Assembly: GCF_003286085.1 (NCBI RefSeq) | Contig: NW_020825357.1 | Coordinates: 992,001 to 1,056,000, forward strand | From: Drosophila persimilis | Taxonomy: Eukaryota; Arthropoda; Insecta; Diptera; Drosophilidae | Reading direction: 5' to 3' | DNA: 64,000 bases | Shown: positions 60,165 through 64,000 of the stretch, one piece after another | Layout of the letters: each line of letters begins with the position of its first letter | Position numbering within the stretch: position 1 is the stretch's first letter | Program-made: the position numbers and the translations under genes | The notes under the pieces: model-generated | What the model saw: the letters and a program-made list of their open reading frames with translations, nothing else | Database searches by the model: none | Told to the model about the DNA's origin: nothing

Positions 60165-60896
60165 GTGGGTCTGTTGCCCTAATTAGCGCCGCAAACAAAA
60201 GGAAACTTTCTTCTGCTGCCGCTGCCGCTGCTGCTGCCTGACGGGTGGTCGGAGTGGGTCAAAAGTGCCAATACAATGTGTAAATATAAATGAGCAGCAC
60301 GAGCCAGGGCCAGAGCCAGAGCCACGGCCAGAGCCAGCACTTGTCTCTCTCGCTCTTAATTATAACGCTTCATTGGAGCGAGTGGCATGCCCCCCGGAAG
60401 GATGCTTCACAAGTCGCCGATTTCCGCTAAGGTAAATGGCAGACGGCTCAAGTTATTAATACTCGTATATTTCCGCCTTTCCAAACCCTCAATCAAAGGG
60501 CATCGAAAGAAACGTGATGTCCCCTTAAACATCGCCCAAATTAATCGCCATTATGTTGGTATATTGAGATTGATTAACGGTTAAATGCCACGTTACGTTA
60601 CATTCCAGCTTGTCCCAATTAAGAGGCTTAAAGAGGCAGGAAGATTGTTGCAAAAAACGGGGCAAGAGTTGCCCAAAGAAAGGGAAAAGGCATATATAGC
60701 CTTTCTCCTTCTCAAATCGCGGCATATTGTGGCATTCCGAAGCAGAGAAATATACAGAAAGTGCCTGGAAAAGAACGTCTATCCAATATAGTAGCAAGCC
60801 ATTTCTTTATTGTTTGTTGTTGCCAAATTCCAGTCGTTAAAAACAATTTTCAGTTGATAAAATTAACCTTGACTTTACCTTTTTCTGGCATACAAA
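58362..60896. other. Spacer between the divergent paralogues
   Basis: Contains an (ATAC)n tetramer run (about 58572-58607), a CT/CCCTCT run (about 58705-58750), an AT-rich inverted region of ATACCAAAAA and TTTTTGGTAT strings (about 58965-59115), a TATA-like GTATAAAAATG near 59326, and a 31-base poly-G tract (60133-60163). An open plus-strand frame at 59456-59932 is not supported. ATATATAGCC near 60692 may be a TATA box for the 86-aa gene. Both promoters of the divergent pair must lie within this spacer. Confidence 0.45.
58965..59115. repeat. AT-rich inverted repeat of ATACC/GGTAT motifs
   Basis: The left part repeats AAAATACCAAA and the right part repeats TTTTTGGTATTTTT, so the region can fold on itself. 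The units resemble Drosophila core motif 6 and the intronic cluster at 13365-13597. Low complexity makes exact arm borders uncertain. Confidence 0.5.
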
Positions 60897-61157
60897 ATGG
60901 ACAATGGCAATAGGAATTTACACGCCGGCGTATGGATTCTACGGACACCGGACCCCAGTAGCATTAGCCGTGAACTCTATGCGCAGCATCCGGAGCTGTT
61001 CGGGACCCTGATGCCCCACTTCGAGCTGACCCATCCGCCTGGCACCTGGCACATCGAAATGGAAACGGCTCAGCGCGCCGACTTGTCCGACGACGAGAAG
61101 ATGCAGTTGCTCTTGACAGCTGACGACGGTGCACCGACTTTAAACGACGAAAATTAA
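60897..61157 (+). CDS. Small unknown protein (86 aa), paralogue of the 137-aa gene
   Basis: A single-exon ATG frame (MDNGNRNLHAGVWILRTPD...) has fly-like codon use (CTG, GAG, GCC enriched). It shares its core with the divergent gene at 57948-58361: ELYAQHPELFGTLMPHFELT matches LYTWKPELFATLKPYFNLT, and LSDDEKMQLLL matches LSDDMKIQLLE. It lacks the partner's acidic N-terminus and Gly-Pro tract. No signal peptide or membrane segment is evident, so a soluble intracellular protein is likely. I recognise no family. AATAAA at 61196-61201 places its 3' end at the first unit of the adjoining satellite array. Confidence 0.7.
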   Translation: MDNGNRNLHAGVWILRTPDPSSISRELYAQHPELFGTLMPHFELTHPPGTWHIEMETAQRADLSDDEKMQLLLTADDGAPTLNDEN

Positions 61158-61209
61158 TGTTTGGCCCAATTTGTTGACTAGTTGAATGGCGGAATAATAA
61201 AAACTTAAG

Positions 61210-62180
61210 AACAGCTAAGCCGCACTGGGAGAGAGAGAGAGAGAGAGAAGCTAGGGACATGCATTAGGAGGTTTCCCCGATCCCCGGTGTTCATTCAAGA
61301 TCTCTTTGTGTTCCCTCGCTCTGGCCACACTCAACAGCTAAGCCGCACTGGGAGAGAGAGAGAGAGAGAGAGAAACTAGGGACATGCATTAGTCGGTTTC
61401 CCCGATACCCGGTGTTCATTCAAGATCTCTTTGTGTTCCATCGCTCTGGCCACACTCAACAGCTAAGCCGCACTGGGATAGAGAGAGAGAGAGAGAAACT
61501 AGGGACATGCATTAGTCGGTTTCCCCGATCCCCGGTGTTCATTCAAGATCTCTTTGTGTTCCATCGCTCTGGCCACACTCAACAGCTAAGCCGCACTGGG
61601 AGAGAGAGAGAGAGAGAAGCTAGGGACATGCATTAGTCGGTTTCCCCGATCCCCGGTGTTCATTCAAGATCTCTTTGTGTTCCATCGCTCTGGCCACACT
61701 CAACAGCTAAGCCGCACTGGGATAGAGAGAGAGAGAGAGAAACTAGGGACATGCATTAGTCGGTTTCCCCGATCCCCGGTGTTCATTCAAGATCTCTTTG
61801 TGTTCCATCGCTCTGGCCACACTCAACAGCTAAGCCGCACTGGGAGAGAGAGAGAGAGAGAAGCTAGGGACATGCATTAGTCGGTTTCCCCGATCCCCGG
61901 TGTTCATTCAAGATCTCTTTGTGTTCCATCGCTCTGGCCACACTCAACAGCTAAGCCGCACTGGGATAGAGAGAGAGAGAGAGAAACTAGGGACATGCAT
62001 TAGTCGGTTTCCCCGATCCCCGGTGTTCATTCAAGATCTCTTTGTGTTCCATCGCTCTGGCCACACTCAACAGCTAAGCCGCACTGGGAGAGAGAGAGAG
62101 AGAGAAGCTAGGGACATGCATTAGGAGGTTTCCCCGATACCCGGTGTTCATTCAAGATCTCTTTGTGTTCCATCGCTCTG
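61210..62180. repeat. Eight-unit ~122-bp satellite with 244-bp higher-order period
   Basis: Copies of ACAGCTAAGCCGCACTGGGA start at about 61211, 61334, 61459, 61582, 61703, 61826, 61947 and 62070. Each unit then has a GA run, AGGGACATGCATTAG, CCGGTGTTCATTCAAGATC and TCGCTCTGGCCACACTCAA. Two variants alternate: GGGAGAG...AAGCTAGG and GGGATAGAG...AAACTAGG. Pairs therefore repeat almost identically with a 244-bp period across the middle, while edge units differ (CCCTCGC, AGGAGG, GATACCC). Three identical 74-codon frames arise from the repeat. Confidence 0.95.
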
Positions 62181-64000
62181 GCCTTAACAGATTTCACATA
62201 ATCATAAATAGTTGCCAAAGTTTGGAAACTTTTTGCCGGGAAAACCTTTTCTGCTCTGCTCTGCTCTGCTCTGCTCACTCCAGCCACAATAATTCAATTA
62301 TGAGGCGACCGCACACATTTGTGTGTCCGCATCCTTACGACAAATTGAACAAGTTGCGAAGGTCCTTCCGGTCTGGGCACCAAGATTACCCCAAGCTTTT
62401 AAGAGTTTAACTCACTTTGTGGGAACACCCCCACCCATACCCTGCCCCTGCCCCTGCCCCTGCTCCTGCCCCTGGCTCTGCCAGTGGTCACTCGAGTGTG
62501 GCATATCCTTCAGTAATTGTAGTGCTAGAAAGTTTTTAGTGTTTCAGGCCTACAATTTAACTAAAAGGCAATGGCCATAACAGTTTAAAAGGTGTTCTTG
62601 CAACAGCGGGCAATCATGGGAATGGCCTTGGCCCCTCTGTGTGGCACATAAAACCTAGTTGCTCGCAACAGCAGAGGCAACAAATCCAATTGGAATCGCT
62701 TGTGCCCTCTGAAATCCATTTAATAACCAACATAAATACTGCTCCAAGACGCCATTTACGACTTGAGTGCCGCGCCCCACCCCGCCCCGTGCCATGCCGC
62801 GCCCCGCCGCGCCGCGCCAACTACATCAAGAGTGAAAGATACAGATACACGTACGAGCTCAGCGAGTATCTGGAGGATAGCACTATGCAAATGTGTGATT
62901 CCCGCAGCGACACTTTATGGCATACATATATTTGGTATGTATTTTCGCAGATTAATCCACGTTATCCACTCGATTTGTCCTTGTCCTCGATAATGTGAAT
63001 ATTCCTTGGCTCCACCAAACCGATTGAATCGCTGTAGTCGTGTGTTCTCAAGCCAAGTGGATTTTGTGCCTCCTGTAACCAAATAAAATGCACATAAAAA
63101 TAAATCAACACATATACTATATTTAATGAAAAGTATTCGTATGATTTGATGATGATTATTCCGATAGTCCTGTGCCCATATGAATGTGTGATGATTGAAT
63201 CTGAATATTCATTCAGCGCCCAACAGATTGAGTCTCTATAAAAGACATTTGGGAACCTGATCAAGGAGTCATAAATGTGGTGCTGCCCCTTCTGTGTGGG
63301 AGTACAGACCTCTACGTCCTATCGAAAAGGAAGTACAGGAAATACCGACTGAATGCCGAAAGCCAGTGACCAGTCATGGCCTTCTCTCACAGTGTGTCTT
63401 AGCTGCAGAGCATTTCTCTATTTCCTGCCAAACAAATTGAAGGCCCCTTCTTCTATTATGTGTAATTGCATTTTATTGCCATAAATAAAACTTTCTCCAT
63501 GGCTTCGGGCATTGAAAACGTTGGCGGCCACATCATCGACACACTGGCAGTGGCAGTGGCAGTGGCGGTGGCAGTGCCGACTGCCTCTTTCATGCCACAT
63601 CTTTCCATCCCCATCGCCATCTCAATTAGGACACAAACAGTTGCAAGTGCAGTTGAAATATTTAAGCAATTTCCACCAAGATTTCTTAATTAAAAAGTTG
63701 CTCCATCGCCGGGCTCTCGTCTCTCGTCTCTCGTCTCGGGTCTTGAGTTCTCCTCCACTCTCTACTCCTCGGCGTTTTTTTGTTGAGGTGTCAGCAACAA
63801 TGAAAATATTTTCCACTTACCAGCGGGCGTGCGAGCGAGCGAGAGAGAGAGAGAGGAAAGTGTTTTTCGGTATTTTCTTTGCCACTTGTGCGAGTATTTT
63901 GTATCTTGTATCTCGTCTTTCGGCAATTTGTGCTTTTGCACATTTTTCTTCATTTACTTTGCAGCCAGAAATCTACGAAATTTCATTTGCAGTTATGTGC
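62181..64000. other. Noncoding right end of the window
   Basis: No gene seen. Contains CTGCT pentamers (about 62250-62277), CCCCTG repeats (about 62436-62475), GCGCC-rich DNA (about 62768-62820), a GGCAGT hexamer run (about 63543-63575), TCTCG repeats (about 63716-63738) and a (GA)n run (about 63839-63855). CTATAAAAG near 63236 is TATA-like, without an identified transcript. Confidence 0.55.

Noticed and set aside
61412..62124. Three identical 74-codon frames
   Set aside because: They are copies of the 244-bp satellite period, with no independent coding evidence.
1..64000. tRNA, rRNA and known microRNA genes
   Set aside because: I looked for tRNA box A/B patterns and for familiar fly microRNA sequences and saw none I could support by eye.

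Overview
The window is animal nuclear DNA, almost certainly from a fruit fly (Drosophila). Genes are interrupted by 53-71 nt GT-AG introns, a DREF-type TATCGATA promoter element is present, and SCOT sits beside an SLC36 amino acid transporter. As I recall, the D. melanogaster genes for these are CG1140 and CG1139, and the consecutive numbers suggest adjacency. The abundance of GC-rich hexamer microsatellites and long poly-C/poly-G tracts suggests the obscura group. That assignment is inference; no species-specific marker was identified.

The first 16.6 kb is gene-dense. In order: a large disordered, possibly chromatin- or PCNA-linked nuclear protein (+, 6-2027); a small membrane-anchored START/SRPBCC-like protein (-, 2273-2969, three exons); a two-exon cGAS-like receptor (Mab-21 family nucleotidyltransferase) with an intact catalytic triad (-, 3888-4993), with a canonical kappaB sequence about 110 bp upstream of its ATG; mitochondrial succinyl-CoA:3-ketoacid CoA transferase (+, 6455-8816, four exons); an unrecognised one-membrane-segment protein converging on it (-, 8955-9646, 5' end unresolved); and an SLC36 proton-coupled amino acid transporter (+, 10563-16638, nine exons in my model). 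The large first intron of the transporter holds a complete-looking 757-bp non-autonomous hAT element with an 8-bp target duplication, followed by a cluster of housekeeping-type core-promoter motifs.

From 16.6 to 57.9 kb I find no gene I can support. This 41-kb desert is made of AT-rich homeodomain-type sequence interspersed with many short simple repeats, a degenerate AT-rich TATTTAGTATTT array, a few degenerate dispersed-repeat fragments and a recurring 15-mer. It could be a regulatory desert or a giant intron of a gene outside the window.

From 57.9 to 61.2 kb lie two small divergently transcribed paralogous genes of unknown function (137 and 86 aa). Each has a tandem array downstream of its stop: a ~32-bp minisatellite on the left, and an eight-unit ~122-bp satellite with a 244-bp higher-order period on the right. 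The last 1.8 kb is noncoding as far as I can see. All reading was by eye; homology statements rest on recognition of family motifs, not on searches.
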